64,000 nucleotides of DNA from Emticicia oligotrophica DSM 17448 (GTDB lineage: Bacteria > Bacteroidota > Bacteroidia > Cytophagales > Spirosomataceae): assembly GCF_000263195.1 (NCBI RefSeq), contig NC_018748.1, forward strand, positions 186,001-250,000. Direction: 5' to 3'. How positions within the stretch are numbered: the stretch's first letter is position 1; each line of letters begins with the position of its first letter. The notes under the pieces were generated by a model that worked only from the letters and a program-made list of their open reading frames with translations, was not told the origin of the DNA and ran no database searches. Position numbers and translations under genes: made by a program. Positions 54,449 to 63,238 of this stretch are shown piece by piece.

Positions 54449-55693
54449 TTATTTACTTCTAATGGCAATTACTGGGTCAAGACGTGCGGCTTGCCACGCT
54501 GGTATGATTCCCGAAACAACTCCGATGATACTAGCTATGATTAATCCAAAAATAATATTGCTCGATGTAAGAATAATATCAAGTGACCCCAGTGGTAAAA
54601 AACTAAGGAGATAAACTAAAAGAATGCCAAAGAATCCACCAATTAGGCACAAAAAAACTGACTCGAATAAGAATTGAAAAAGAATAAAGAAATTTTTAGC
54701 TCCAAGAGATTTCTGAATACCAATGATATTTGTACGCTCTTTTACCGAAACAAACATGATATTAGCAATACCAAAACCTCCAATAAGTAAAGAAAATAAT
54801 CCAATGAAAAAGCCACTTGTACGAATTGTGCCAAAGAGTTGTCCTAATGCTGCTGCGGCGGCTTCGGGGCGATTCAAAGCAAAATTATCCTCTTGAGTTG
54901 GTCGAAGACCACGTTTAGTACGCATCAAACCAGTAGTTTCTCCTTCCAGTTCCAATAATCCTTCATCAGTATCAAATCCTTTTAAAACAATATCACCATA
55001 AGGTTCGCCCGAAGAGAAAATACGTTTATGTGCTAAAAAAGGAATATAAACTTTCTGGTCTGGCTCACCACCAAAATCGGCAATTTGTTTCCCTTTTCTT
55101 TCTTGAATACCGATTACCGTTAGCGTTTGACCTTTCATTTTAAATGATTGTCCGATTGGGTCTGAATCAGGAAATAGAGCATCAGAAATATCCGCACCTA
55201 AAATCGCAACGTTTCTTCCAGACTCAACTTCCTGAGGGGCAAAATACCTACCATTAACAATAGGTACTTCGGTAATATCGGTAAAATCATAAGTTATTCC
55301 TTGACATAAAGCTTCGATACTATTACTACCTTTTTTACAAGAAACCCCACTCGAGAAATCCATCATTGCCACTGATTGAGCGTGTTCTAGGTTTTCTTTC
55401 AAATATTTAAACTCATCATATTTAGGCTCTGGACGCATAAAATACTTCCACCACGGATAATCTCCCCCACCAAAAAACCAAGGCCATTTTTGTACGTATA
55501 TTACATTCGTACCGATTGAACTTAAACTACCCTTTATATTAGACTCTAATGAATCGACCATTGTATAAACGCCAATTATTGAAAAAATTCCAACAGTTAC
55601 TCCCAGTAAAGAAAGAACCGTACGGAGAATATTCTCTCGCAAAGCGTTCATCGCAAATCGAAAACTTTCTAATATTAGTAATAGTACTTTCAT
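54449..55693 (-). CDS. ABC transporter permease (MacB/FtsX family)
   Basis: The 414-residue inner-membrane protein has TM1 (ILRTVLSLLGVTVGIFSIIG) after ESFRFAMNALRENILRT, a large periplasmic MacB_PCD domain (ITEVPIVNGRYF, VAILGADISDALFPD) and a C-terminal FtsX part with three helices and the coupling segment KERTNIIGIQKSLGAKN. It probably exports a substrate or lipoprotein with a separately encoded ATPase; none is nearby. Confidence 0.94.
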   Translation of the reverse strand: MKVLLLILESFRFAMNALRENILRTVLSLLGVTVGIFSIIGVYTMVDSLESNIKGSLSSIGTNVIYVQKWPWFFGGGDYPWWKYFMRPEPKYDEFKYLKENLEHAQSVAMMDFSSGVSCKKGSNSIEALCQGITYDFTDITEVPIVNGRYFAPQEVESGRNVAILGADISDALFPDSDPIGQSFKMKGQTLTVIGIQERKGKQIADFGGEPDQKVYIPFLAHKRIFSSGEPYGDIVLKGFDTDEGLLELEGETTGLMRTKRGLRPTQEDNFALNRPEAAAAALGQLFGTIRTSGFFIGLFSLLIGGFGIANIMFVSVKERTNIIGIQKSLGAKNFFILFQFLFESVFLCLIGGFFGILLVYLLSFLPLGSLDIILTSSNIIFGLIIASIIGVVSGIIPAWQAARLDPVIAIRSK

Positions 55694-55911
55694 AATTTTA
55701 AAATGTTAGCTAGGCACAAAACCTCAATTTAATGTATCCACGAAAATAATCAACCGAAATTACTTTCGTAAATGAATTTCCTCAATCAGTAGATTTTAGT
55801 AAATTAACGGCAAATTTTAAGGATATGTGGGATACCTCTATTTTTAACATTGAGCAAATCTGTAGAAACTAGAAAAATATTTAATTTCCTAAAGTACAAA
55901 TTTCAACAAAC

Positions 55912-57702
55912 ATGAATAAAAACCTCGCCCTAATTACATTACTATTTGTAAGTTTAATTTTCTCTTGCACAAATAAACCTACTCAAACAACCAATGGCGT
56001 TTCAAGCGAACGCAAAGACCTTTTTGTTCTTTTCGAAGAAGACCCAAGTCAGAAAACATTTTTCTCCGACCGAAAAGGAGTTATAGGTAAAAATGGGATG
56101 GTAGCTTCAGCCCACCCTGACGCGTCAAAAGTAGGTGTAGAAATCATGAAAATGGGTGGCAACGCCGTTGATGCAGCCGTGGCTACACATTTTGCTTTAG
56201 CCGTGGTATTTCCATTTGCTGGGAATTTAGGTGGCGGTGGTTTTGCTGTTATCCGAGATAAAAATGGAAAAGCTTACACACTTGATTTCAGAGAAAAGGC
56301 ACCTCTTAAAGCTCACCGAGATATGTATTTAGATGCCAAAGGTGACGTGATTCAGGGACTAAGCCTTTTAGGCCACTTAGCGAGTGGCGTGCCTGGTTCA
56401 GTTGATGGAATGGTTGAAATTCATAAAAAATTTGGAAAATTATCTTGGGAGAAAGTTATTCAACCTGCCATTGACCTTGCAGAAAATGGTGTAGTATTAA
56501 CTGAAAGAGAAGCACTCGGACTCAATAATAACAAAGCGGCTTTTAGAAAAGTAAATGGAGAAAATACACCTTATTTTATGCACCCAGAAAATCGTGATTG
56601 GGTAAAAGGTGAAATATTAATTCAAAAAGATTTGGCTAAAACCTTACGTCTTATCCAACAAAAAGGTAGAAATGGCTTTTACGATGGAGAAGTGGCCGAC
56701 CTATTAGTAAAGGAAATGCAAAAAGGTGGAGGAATAATCTCGCACGAAGACTTGAAAAAATATCATTCGGCATGGAGAGAACCCATCGTTGCCGATTATA
56801 AGAATAATTATAAAATCATTACAATGCCACCTTCTTCGAGTGGTGGCGTAGCTTTGGTCCAACTTCTGCGTTTAGTTGAGCAATACCCACTTCGTAAATG
56901 GGGCTTTAATTCTGATTCTACTGTACAGGTCATGATTGAAGCAGAACGCCGAGTTTATGCCGACCGTGCCAAATGGATGGGTGATATGGATTTCATTAAA
57001 GTACCAATGAAAGAGTTGATGAGCAGGGAATATTTGAAAAAACGTTGGTCAGATTTCAATTTTGCGAAAGCAACTGATAGTAAAAGCATTGATGGTGGTA
57101 AAATTCCAGGCTATGAGTCTAATGAAACTACACACTATTCAGTCGTTGATAAAGATGGAAATGCGGTTTCAATTACTACAACGCTTAATGGTGGTTATGG
57201 CAGTAAAGTTGTGGTAGCTGGGGCTGGATTTTTAATGAATAATGAAATGGACGATTTCAGTATTAAGGCTGGTGTGCCAAATATGTTTGGCTTACTTGGC
57301 AACAAAGCCAACGAAATTCAACCCGAAAAACGTATGCTTTCATCAATGACTCCAACAATCGTTGAAAAAGATGGAAAATTCCTGATGGCAGTTGGTACAC
57401 CCGGAGGGTCTACCATCATCACCTCAGTTTATCAAACCATTTTAAACGTAATTGAACATGGAATGACTATGCAGCAGGCCGTTAACGCCTTAAAATTCCA
57501 CCACCAATGGATGCCTGACCGCACAGTTTATGAACCCAATGCATTCAATGAGAAAACAGTCAATGCTTTAAAATCACGAAGTTATATTATTGATGCACAA
57601 AAAGGTACACTCGGAAGAATGGATTGCATTATGTTACGTTCGGATGGAATGCTTGAAGGAGCATCAGACCCAAGAGCTGATAATACAAGTGTAGGGTATT
57701 AA
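55912..57702 (+). CDS. ggt: Gamma-glutamyltransferase
   Basis: The 596-residue Ntn hydrolase cleaves gamma-glutamyl compounds such as glutathione, outside the cytoplasm. A lipoprotein signal (LFVSLIFSCTNK) precedes GMVASAHPDASKVGVEIMKM and GGNAVDAAVATHFAL. Autoprocessing occurs before the nucleophilic Thr in SNETTHYSVVDKDGNAV (about residue 402), and TPGGSTIITSVYQTILNVIE follows. All key parts are intact. Confidence 0.95.
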   Translation: MNKNLALITLLFVSLIFSCTNKPTQTTNGVSSERKDLFVLFEEDPSQKTFFSDRKGVIGKNGMVASAHPDASKVGVEIMKMGGNAVDAAVATHFALAVVFPFAGNLGGGGFAVIRDKNGKAYTLDFREKAPLKAHRDMYLDAKGDVIQGLSLLGHLASGVPGSVDGMVEIHKKFGKLSWEKVIQPAIDLAENGVVLTEREALGLNNNKAAFRKVNGENTPYFMHPENRDWVKGEILIQKDLAKTLRLIQQKGRNGFYDGEVADLLVKEMQKGGGIISHEDLKKYHSAWREPIVADYKNNYKIITMPPSSSGGVALVQLLRLVEQYPLRKWGFNSDSTVQVMIEAERRVYADRAKWMGDMDFIKVPMKELMSREYLKKRWSDFNFAKATDSKSIDGGKIPGYESNETTHYSVVDKDGNAVSITTTLNGGYGSKVVVAGAGFLMNNEMDDFSIKAGVPNMFGLLGNKANEIQPEKRMLSSMTPTIVEKDGKFLMAVGTPGGSTIITSVYQTILNVIEHGMTMQQAVNALKFHHQWMPDRTVYEPNAFNEKTVNALKSRSYIIDAQKGTLGRMDCIMLRSDGMLEGASDPRADNTSVGY

Positions 57703-57754
57703 TTTTGGAATTTCAAAGAAGGATTATGCCAAGCAGATGACATAATTTAATAAA

Positions 57755-57802
57755 AACGCTAATTTTCACTGAAATGTATTAACATCAGTGAAAATTAGCG
57801 TT
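57755..57802 (+). terminator. 18-bp perfect hairpin after ggt
   Basis: AACGCTAATTTTCACTGA (57755-57772) is perfectly complementary to 57785-57802 around a 12-base loop, about 50 bp after the stop codon. AATAAAT follows, with no U-run. It is of the same class as the hairpin after gcvP. Confidence 0.65.
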
Positions 57803-57880
57803 AATAAATCTGTGCTCTATGCGGTTTGACAATTTGTAGATAATATTGAATTTATAGTTATAATAATTCAGCATCATCCA

Positions 57881-58012
57881 TTATTTACTAATAATTCCCT
57901 TAGCAATTAGATAAGGAATAATTAACCAAAGTAAGCCTTTTATCAAGAAAAATAGGAATCCAGCCCATCCGAGCCTTTTGAACCATTGCTTAAATTTCGA
58001 CTGTTCTTCCAT
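57881..58012 (-). CDS. 43-residue membrane protein
   Basis: ATG at 58012 reads MEEQSKFKQWFKRLGWAGFL, then FFLIKGLLWLIIPYLIAK and GIISK to a TAA at 57881-57883. A basic amphipathic start followed by a hydrophobic helix suggests an inner-membrane miniprotein; similar short KRLGWAGFLFFLIKG proteins are common in Bacteroidota. It begins 11 bp after the stop codon of the CPBP protease gene, so it is cotranscribed with it. Confidence 0.75.
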   Translation of the reverse strand: MEEQSKFKQWFKRLGWAGFLFFLIKGLLWLIIPYLIAKGIISK

Positions 58013-58023
58013 GAAAAATTTTA

Positions 58024-58962
58024 CTAAATTTGATTATTGTCTGCCGACGGTCGATTACTTGTGTAATTCTTCAACAAAAACATTAGGCCAATAGTTGCAA
58101 TTAAAGAAAAAGCAATAATTGAAGTTGGTACATCATCCATGCTTTCAAGGTCGGTTTTTACAATTCCTAAATTATGTAAATACATGACCGTAACAGCAAA
58201 ACCATTATTGAAAATATGGGCGAAAATTGGAACGAGAATGTTTCCTGTCCAATAGTAAAAATAGCCAAACAACACGCCCAACATCATACGAGGTATAATT
58301 CCATAAAACTGAAAGTGAATCACGGCAAAAATGAAAGCTGCTACCCAAATAGCCACATGGTGATTTCGTGTTCCTAAAAGCAGTTTTCGCATAATTAAAC
58401 CTCTAAAAATTAACTCCTCTCCTACTCCTGCTATCACGGCAATAACCAAAAATGCTAATATAAATTGCCCAAACGATTTAAAATCAGTGAAAAACTTAGT
58501 TGTTTCAGCCAATTTATCTTCCATACCTTTTAGTATTGCCTCTAAGCCTTTCAAAGATTCTGGAAAAACAATTGCCTGATTAATTTCTTGCAGCCAACCA
58601 TTGAAACCCATGAAGGCCATTTGAATCATCACAACCATTCCAAACACAGGAAGAGCAGGTATTTTCTCAAAATTAAGTGCTTGCCAAGTTTTCTTTTCGA
58701 TAATTCGCCAATACAACCAAGCAGAACCTACAAAACCAATAAACGAACCCAAACCTTGACCTAAAATCATTCCAAGCCAAGCATTCGGAAGTTTAGAAAA
58801 ATCGCCAGCACTCTCCATCAAATCTGTCAATGAAGCACCGACGGCCAACATCACTAGTATTTGTACAATACTTCCGACGACAAGAAAACCTATCAAAAAA
58901 AGGCCAATAATTATTAGTAAAGAGGAAACTGCGGGGTTTTCACGCGAATCAGAAAGTTTCAT
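58024..58962 (-). CDS. CPBP-family intramembrane metalloprotease
   Basis: The 312-residue multi-pass membrane protein has the glutamate motif in GVGEELIFRGLIMRKLL (about residue 185), a second motif in AAFIFAVIHFQFYG (about 215) and the last His in ILVPIFAHIFNNGFAV (about 255), all needed for the CAAX-protease/bacteriocin-processing (CPBP, formerly Abi) site. Substrate unknown. It is followed by the 43-residue gene. Confidence 0.93.
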   Translation of the reverse strand: MKLSDSRENPAVSSLLIIIGLFLIGFLVVGSIVQILVMLAVGASLTDLMESAGDFSKLPNAWLGMILGQGLGSFIGFVGSAWLYWRIIEKKTWQALNFEKIPALPVFGMVVMIQMAFMGFNGWLQEINQAIVFPESLKGLEAILKGMEDKLAETTKFFTDFKSFGQFILAFLVIAVIAGVGEELIFRGLIMRKLLLGTRNHHVAIWVAAFIFAVIHFQFYGIIPRMMLGVLFGYFYYWTGNILVPIFAHIFNNGFAVTVMYLHNLGIVKTDLESMDDVPTSIIAFSLIATIGLMFLLKNYTSNRPSADNNQI

Positions 58963-59147
58963 AAGTTTTTAGTAATTTTGTGGTAAAATTATTCAGTAAT
59001 TCCTGTATTCGCAATGTTTAGGCCGTTTTTGGCACTCCGAAAGGAATTTTTAGCGTTTTTTTATAGTTAAGTTTATAAGGCAGGTTTCTAAACTGTCGAT
59101 TGATTTACAAGCAAAAAGGTTTCAAACCTTTTCTTCATCAATAAGAT

Positions 59148-60176
59148 ATGGCAAAAATAGGCAATATAGATTTGGGGGAATTTCCACTTTTACTCGCACC
59201 GATGGAAGACGTGAGCGACCCACCCTTTCGTTTGGTTTGCAAAGAAAATGGTGCAGATATGATGTACACGGAATTCATTTCATCAGAGGGTTTGATTAGA
59301 AATGCAGCCAAAAGTGTACAAAAATTAGATATTTTCGAGTACGAACGTCCCATTGGTATTCAACTTTTCGGGAGTGACGTAGAAACGATGGGAGAATGTT
59401 CACGGATTGCCACCGAAGCACGCCCAGATTTAATTGATATTAACTATGGCTGTCCTGTAAAAAATGTTGCCTGTCGAGGAGCAGGAGCTGCCCTCTTGCA
59501 AGATATTCCGAAAATGGCAGAAATGACTGCCTCGGTTGTAAAGAATACCCATCTACCCGTAACAGTAAAAACACGTTTGGGCTGGAACGACGAAACCAAA
59601 AATATTGAAGAGGTAGCCGAACGCCTACAAGATGTTGGCATTCAAGCACTTACTGTTCATGGACGTACACGTGCACAGATGTATAAAGGTGAAGCCGATT
59701 GGACTTTAATCGCCAAAATTAAAGAGAACCCACGTATTAAGATTCCAATTTTTGGTAATGGCGATATTGATTCTCCTGAAAAAGCCCTCGATTATAGAAA
59801 TAGATTTGGCGTTGATGGTATCATGATTGGCCGAGCAGCCATTGGTTATCCTTGGATTTTTAATGAAATCAAACATTATTTTGCAACAGGAGAAAAACTT
59901 GCCCCTCCGAGTATAGCTCAACGCGTAGATGCTGCACGAAAACATTTGGAGTTTTCAATCAAATGGAAAAATGACCGTCAAGGTATTTTAGAAATGCGAC
60001 GCCACTACAGCAACTATTTCAAGGGTTTACCTAATTTCAAAGAATATCGTATGCGTCTAGTTCTCTCTCTTGATTTCCAAGAGATTTTATCAATCTTAGA
60101 TGAAGTCTCGGTTGCATATGAAGGTTTTATCCTTGAAAAACAACAAATCAAAGTAGAATACGCTGGAGTAGATTAA
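59148..60176 (+). CDS. dusB: tRNA-dihydrouridine synthase
   Basis: The flavoenzyme reduces uridines in the tRNA D-loop. The 342-residue protein has the FMN-barrel start LLLAPMEDVSDPPFR, the catalytic Cys in NYGCPVKNVACRGAG (about residue 107), KTRLGWN, VHGRTRAQMYKG and the flavin-binding GNGDIDSP and MIGRAAIGYPWIF. Length and motifs fit DusB. Confidence 0.93.
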   Translation: MAKIGNIDLGEFPLLLAPMEDVSDPPFRLVCKENGADMMYTEFISSEGLIRNAAKSVQKLDIFEYERPIGIQLFGSDVETMGECSRIATEARPDLIDINYGCPVKNVACRGAGAALLQDIPKMAEMTASVVKNTHLPVTVKTRLGWNDETKNIEEVAERLQDVGIQALTVHGRTRAQMYKGEADWTLIAKIKENPRIKIPIFGNGDIDSPEKALDYRNRFGVDGIMIGRAAIGYPWIFNEIKHYFATGEKLAPPSIAQRVDAARKHLEFSIKWKNDRQGILEMRRHYSNYFKGLPNFKEYRMRLVLSLDFQEILSILDEVSVAYEGFILEKQQIKVEYAGVD

Positions 60177-60218
60177 CAATAACTCGTAAAGAAAGTTTCC
60201 TTACAAAAAAACAACCAC

Positions 60219-61115
60219 GTGAATAAAAACACTTTTACCAATCCAGAAAATAAATCACTTATTGCATGGCTACTTTTAAGTATTTTAGCCATGATGTGGG
60301 GCTCATCGTTTATTATTATCAAAAAAAGCCTCGATGCTTTTACTCCTATTCAAATAGGTACTATCAGAATTTTAGCGGCAGGAATCGTTTTTTTACCTTG
60401 GATAATTTCATCGAGAAAACAATATCCTAAAGAAAAAACAAAATACTTTTTAGCTTCAGGATTACTGGGATATTTCCTACCCGCATTTTTATTCGCTTTT
60501 GCAGGAAGTAGAATAAATAGCTCATTATCAGGCACATTAAACTCTGCAACACCTATTTTTGTACTTATAGTTGGAGCTATTTTTTTCCAACAATTCATTC
60601 GTAGTTGGCAAGTTGCAGGTCTAATACTCGGTTTTATTGGCAGTGTGGTGTTGGTGCTTTCTTCAAGTAAAGATGGCCTTTCTATTAGCCAACTCAATCC
60701 TTACGCCCTACTTGTTATTTTGGCATCTTTGATGTATGGATTCAATGTAAATATTGTAGGGAAGCATTTAAGCGAAATCAATGCCGTATTGCTCAGTGGT
60801 TGGACTCTCTTCTCAATGGCAATACTTTCTGCAATTATCCTTTTTTCATCTGATTTTGTTTCAAGAATCAATGCCGATACACTCAATCCATTATTAATGT
60901 TACTTTTATTAGGAGCTATAAATTCGGGTTTAGCAGCTATTATTTTTAATTATATCTTGCAAATTTCTTCACCTGTATTTGCTTCATCTGTTACCTACCT
61001 CATACCTGTGGTGGCTACAATGATGGGCTTTATTGATGGAGAATCTATATCATTTTTGCATTATTTTGGTATGACAATCATTTTGGTTGGTGTATATTTG
61101 ATTAATAAAAAATAA
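60219..61115 (+). CDS. EamA (DMT superfamily) transporter
   Basis: The 298-residue protein starts at GTG 60219 and has about 10 transmembrane helices in two EamA repeats: LLSILAMMWGSSFIIIKKSL (about residue 15) and LLVILASLMYGFNVNIVGKH (about 170). Probably a metabolite exporter; substrate unknown. It is 42 bp downstream of dusB and 11 bp upstream of the biotin carrier gene. Confidence 0.92.
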   Translation: MNKNTFTNPENKSLIAWLLLSILAMMWGSSFIIIKKSLDAFTPIQIGTIRILAAGIVFLPWIISSRKQYPKEKTKYFLASGLLGYFLPAFLFAFAGSRINSSLSGTLNSATPIFVLIVGAIFFQQFIRSWQVAGLILGFIGSVVLVLSSSKDGLSISQLNPYALLVILASLMYGFNVNIVGKHLSEINAVLLSGWTLFSMAILSAIILFSSDFVSRINADTLNPLLMLLLLGAINSGLAAIIFNYILQISSPVFASSVTYLIPVVATMMGFIDGESISFLHYFGMTIILVGVYLINKK

Positions 61116-61126
61116 ACAACAAAACC

Positions 61127-61624
61127 ATGCTAAAAGCAATCGTCAACGACCAAAACTTTGAGATTTCTGAGGATAAAGAACAAATTCTATTAAATAATCA
61201 GCCTTTTTCTTGGGATTTCCGTGATATCTCTGATAATCACTACCATATTATCAAAGATAATCAATCGTATAATGCAGAACTCGTTGAGGCCAATTTTGCC
61301 GAAAAAATATTCAAAATAAAAATCAATGGCACAATTCATACCGTAAACTTGAAAAATCGTACGGATTTACTTTTAGAAAAAATGGGAATGAGTGGTACGG
61401 CTTCTGCTAAGATTAACAATCTCAAAGCTCCAATGCCAGGACTTATTTTTGATATGAAAGTAAAAGAAGGAGATGAAGTAAAAAAAGGGGATGTTCTTTT
61501 AATTTTAGTAGCCATGAAAATGGAAAATGCCATTAAAGCAACTGGCGATGGGAAAGTAAAAAATATCAAGGTAAATACTGGCGATAGCGTAGAAAAAGGT
61601 CAGTTAATTATGGAATTTGAATAA
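61127..61624 (+). CDS. Biotin carboxyl carrier domain protein
   Basis: The 165-residue protein has an N-terminal region of unknown fold and a C-terminal biotinyl domain with the attachment Lys in LILVAMKMENAIKATG (about residue 131). APMPGLIFDMKVKEGDEV precedes it. This matches the separate carrier subunit of acyl-CoA (e.g. propionyl-CoA) carboxylases more than AccB. No carboxylase gene is in the window. Confidence 0.9.
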   Translation: MLKAIVNDQNFEISEDKEQILLNNQPFSWDFRDISDNHYHIIKDNQSYNAELVEANFAEKIFKIKINGTIHTVNLKNRTDLLLEKMGMSGTASAKINNLKAPMPGLIFDMKVKEGDEVKKGDVLLILVAMKMENAIKATGDGKVKNIKVNTGDSVEKGQLIMEFE

Positions 61625-61653
61625 ATAATCAATTGATTATAAGACCTTTAATG

Positions 61654-61702
61654 ACGACAGACGTTGGTTTTTATAAGAAAAACTAACGTCTGTCGTTTTT
61701 TA
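61654..61702 (+). terminator. Intrinsic terminator after the biotin carrier gene
   Basis: ACGACAGACGTT (61654-61665) and AACGTCTGTCGT (61685-61696) form a 12-bp stem, extended by TTTT/AAAA, followed by TTTTTT. It ends the dusB-EamA-carrier transcript. Confidence 0.9.
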
Positions 61703-61752
61703 TGACGTGTAAATAAAGATTCTGAATTTATTCAATTTTCTGTTATCAAATT

Positions 61753-61783
61753 TTCGAAACTCAAAAATTAAACCCTAACTTTG
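61753..61783 (+). promoter_or_regulatory. pyrH promoter
   Basis: TTCG (61753-61756) is followed after 19 bp by TAACTTTG (61776-61783), an exact -7 match with one mismatch in the -33 element. Initiation near 61790 would leave a very short leader before the ATG at 61803. Confidence 0.6.
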
Positions 61784-61802
61784 TTGGAAAATACACCCGT
61801 CA

Positions 61803-62519
61803 ATGTCTGAATTAAAGTACAAACGAATTCTCCTGAAACTAAGCGGCGAAGCCCTCAATGGTGGCGATAAAAGCCAAATTATTAACTCTGATATTCTTTC
61901 GCAATATGCCCAAGAAATTAAGGCTGTAGTTGATGCAGGTTGCCAAGTAGCAATCGTCATCGGTGGTGGCAATATTTTCCGTGGAGCTAGCCAAAATTCA
62001 GGTATCGACCGTGAACAAGGCGACTACATGGGTATGATTGCTACTGTAATTAACGGAATGGCCATTCAAAGTGCCTTGGAAAAAACAGGCCTCAGTACTC
62101 GACTCATGTCGGCAATTAAGATGGAACAAGTGGCTGAGCCATTTATTCGTCGTAGAGCCATTCGTCACTTAGAGAAAGGCCGCGTGGTTATCTTAGGTGC
62201 TGGTACTGGAAATCCGTATTTCTCTACCGATTCAGGTGGAGCTCTCCGTGCCAACGAATTAGGCGTAAGTGTATTATTAAAAGGTACTAGTGTAGATGGC
62301 GTTTACTCAGCCGACCCACGCAAAGACGCAACGGCCACTCGTTATACACAAATCGGATACGATGAGGCAATTAGCAAAAACCTTAAAGTTATGGACCTTA
62401 CTGCGTTTGCACTTTGCAAAGAAAACAAAATGCCAATCATTGTGTTTGACATGAATGTAGCTGGCAATTTGATGAAAGTAGTACAAGGTGAAGATGTGGG
62501 AACTTTAGTAGGAGATTAA
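61803..62519 (+). CDS. pyrH: UMP kinase
   Basis: PyrH phosphorylates UMP to UDP. The 238-residue protein starts [20 protein letters not shown] and has [14 protein letters not shown] (about residue 60), [20 protein letters not shown] (about 138) and the [15 protein letters not shown] block. It is followed after 33 bp by frr, a common pairing. Confidence 0.97.
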   Translation: MSELKYKRILLKLSGEALNGGDKSQIINSDILSQYAQEIKAVVDAGCQVAIVIGGGNIFRGASQNSGIDREQGDYMGMIATVINGMAIQSALEKTGLSTRLMSAIKMEQVAEPFIRRRAIRHLEKGRVVILGAGTGNPYFSTDSGGALRANELGVSVLLKGTSVDGVYSADPRKDATATRYTQIGYDEAISKNLKVMDLTAFALCKENKMPIIVFDMNVAGNLMKVVQGEDVGTLVGD

Positions 62520-62552
62520 TTAAATACATATAGATTTTGTAATTTTAGACTA

Positions 62553-63113
62553 ATGGAAGAAATAGAATTAGTACTCGATATGGCTAAAGATTCAATGGAA
62601 CGTGCATTGAAACATACGCAAATCGAACTTTCGAAAATCAGAGCAGGGCGTGCATCAGTTCAGATGCTCGATGGTATTCAAGTAGAATATTATGGGGTAC
62701 CAACTCCACTTGCACAGGTATCGTCTATCACCGCTCCTGATGCTCGTACATTGGCTATCAAACCCTTCGAGCGTAAAATCATCAATGATATTGAGCGTGC
62801 AATTATCAACTCAAATATCGGTCTTTCTCCTGCTAATGATGGTGAACTTATTCGTTTAAATATTCCACCACTTACTGAAGAGCGTCGTAAAGACCTTGTA
62901 AAGAAAGCAAAAGGTGAAATTGAAATAGCACGTGTAAATGTGCGTAAAGTACGTCAGGAAGCTAACGAAGAATTGAAAAAAATTCAGAAAGATGGTGGTT
63001 CGGAAGATGAAGTAAAAAAAGCAGAAGAGCGTGTACAGAAAATGACCGACAGCTATATTGCTAAAGCCGAACAATTAATGGCAGATAAAGAAAAAGATAT
63101 CATGCAAGTTTAG
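62553..63113 (+). CDS. frr: Ribosome recycling factor
   Basis: RRF splits post-termination ribosomes with EF-G. The 186-residue protein has SKIRAGRASVQMLDGIQVEY, the PDARTLAIKPFERKI stretch, and the C-terminal NVRKVRQEANEELKKI. Operon partner of pyrH. Confidence 0.97.
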   Translation: MEEIELVLDMAKDSMERALKHTQIELSKIRAGRASVQMLDGIQVEYYGVPTPLAQVSSITAPDARTLAIKPFERKIINDIERAIINSNIGLSPANDGELIRLNIPPLTEERRKDLVKKAKGEIEIARVNVRKVRQEANEELKKIQKDGGSEDEVKKAEERVQKMTDSYIAKAEQLMADKEKDIMQV

Positions 63114-63150
63114 TACTACACATTTTTAATAATTGTGTAGAATTATATAT

Positions 63151-63181
63151 GAAAGCCTGCTTCTAACAGCAGGCTTTTTTA
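63151..63181 (+). terminator. Intrinsic terminator after frr
   Basis: AGCCTGCT-tctaac-AGCAGGCT followed by TTTTTT, about 40 bp after the frr stop codon. Textbook intrinsic terminator. Confidence 0.93.
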
Positions 63182-63238
63182 ATTAAATCTTTATAAATTG
63201 CATCAAGATATAAATACATTACTCCATAAAATATTTGT

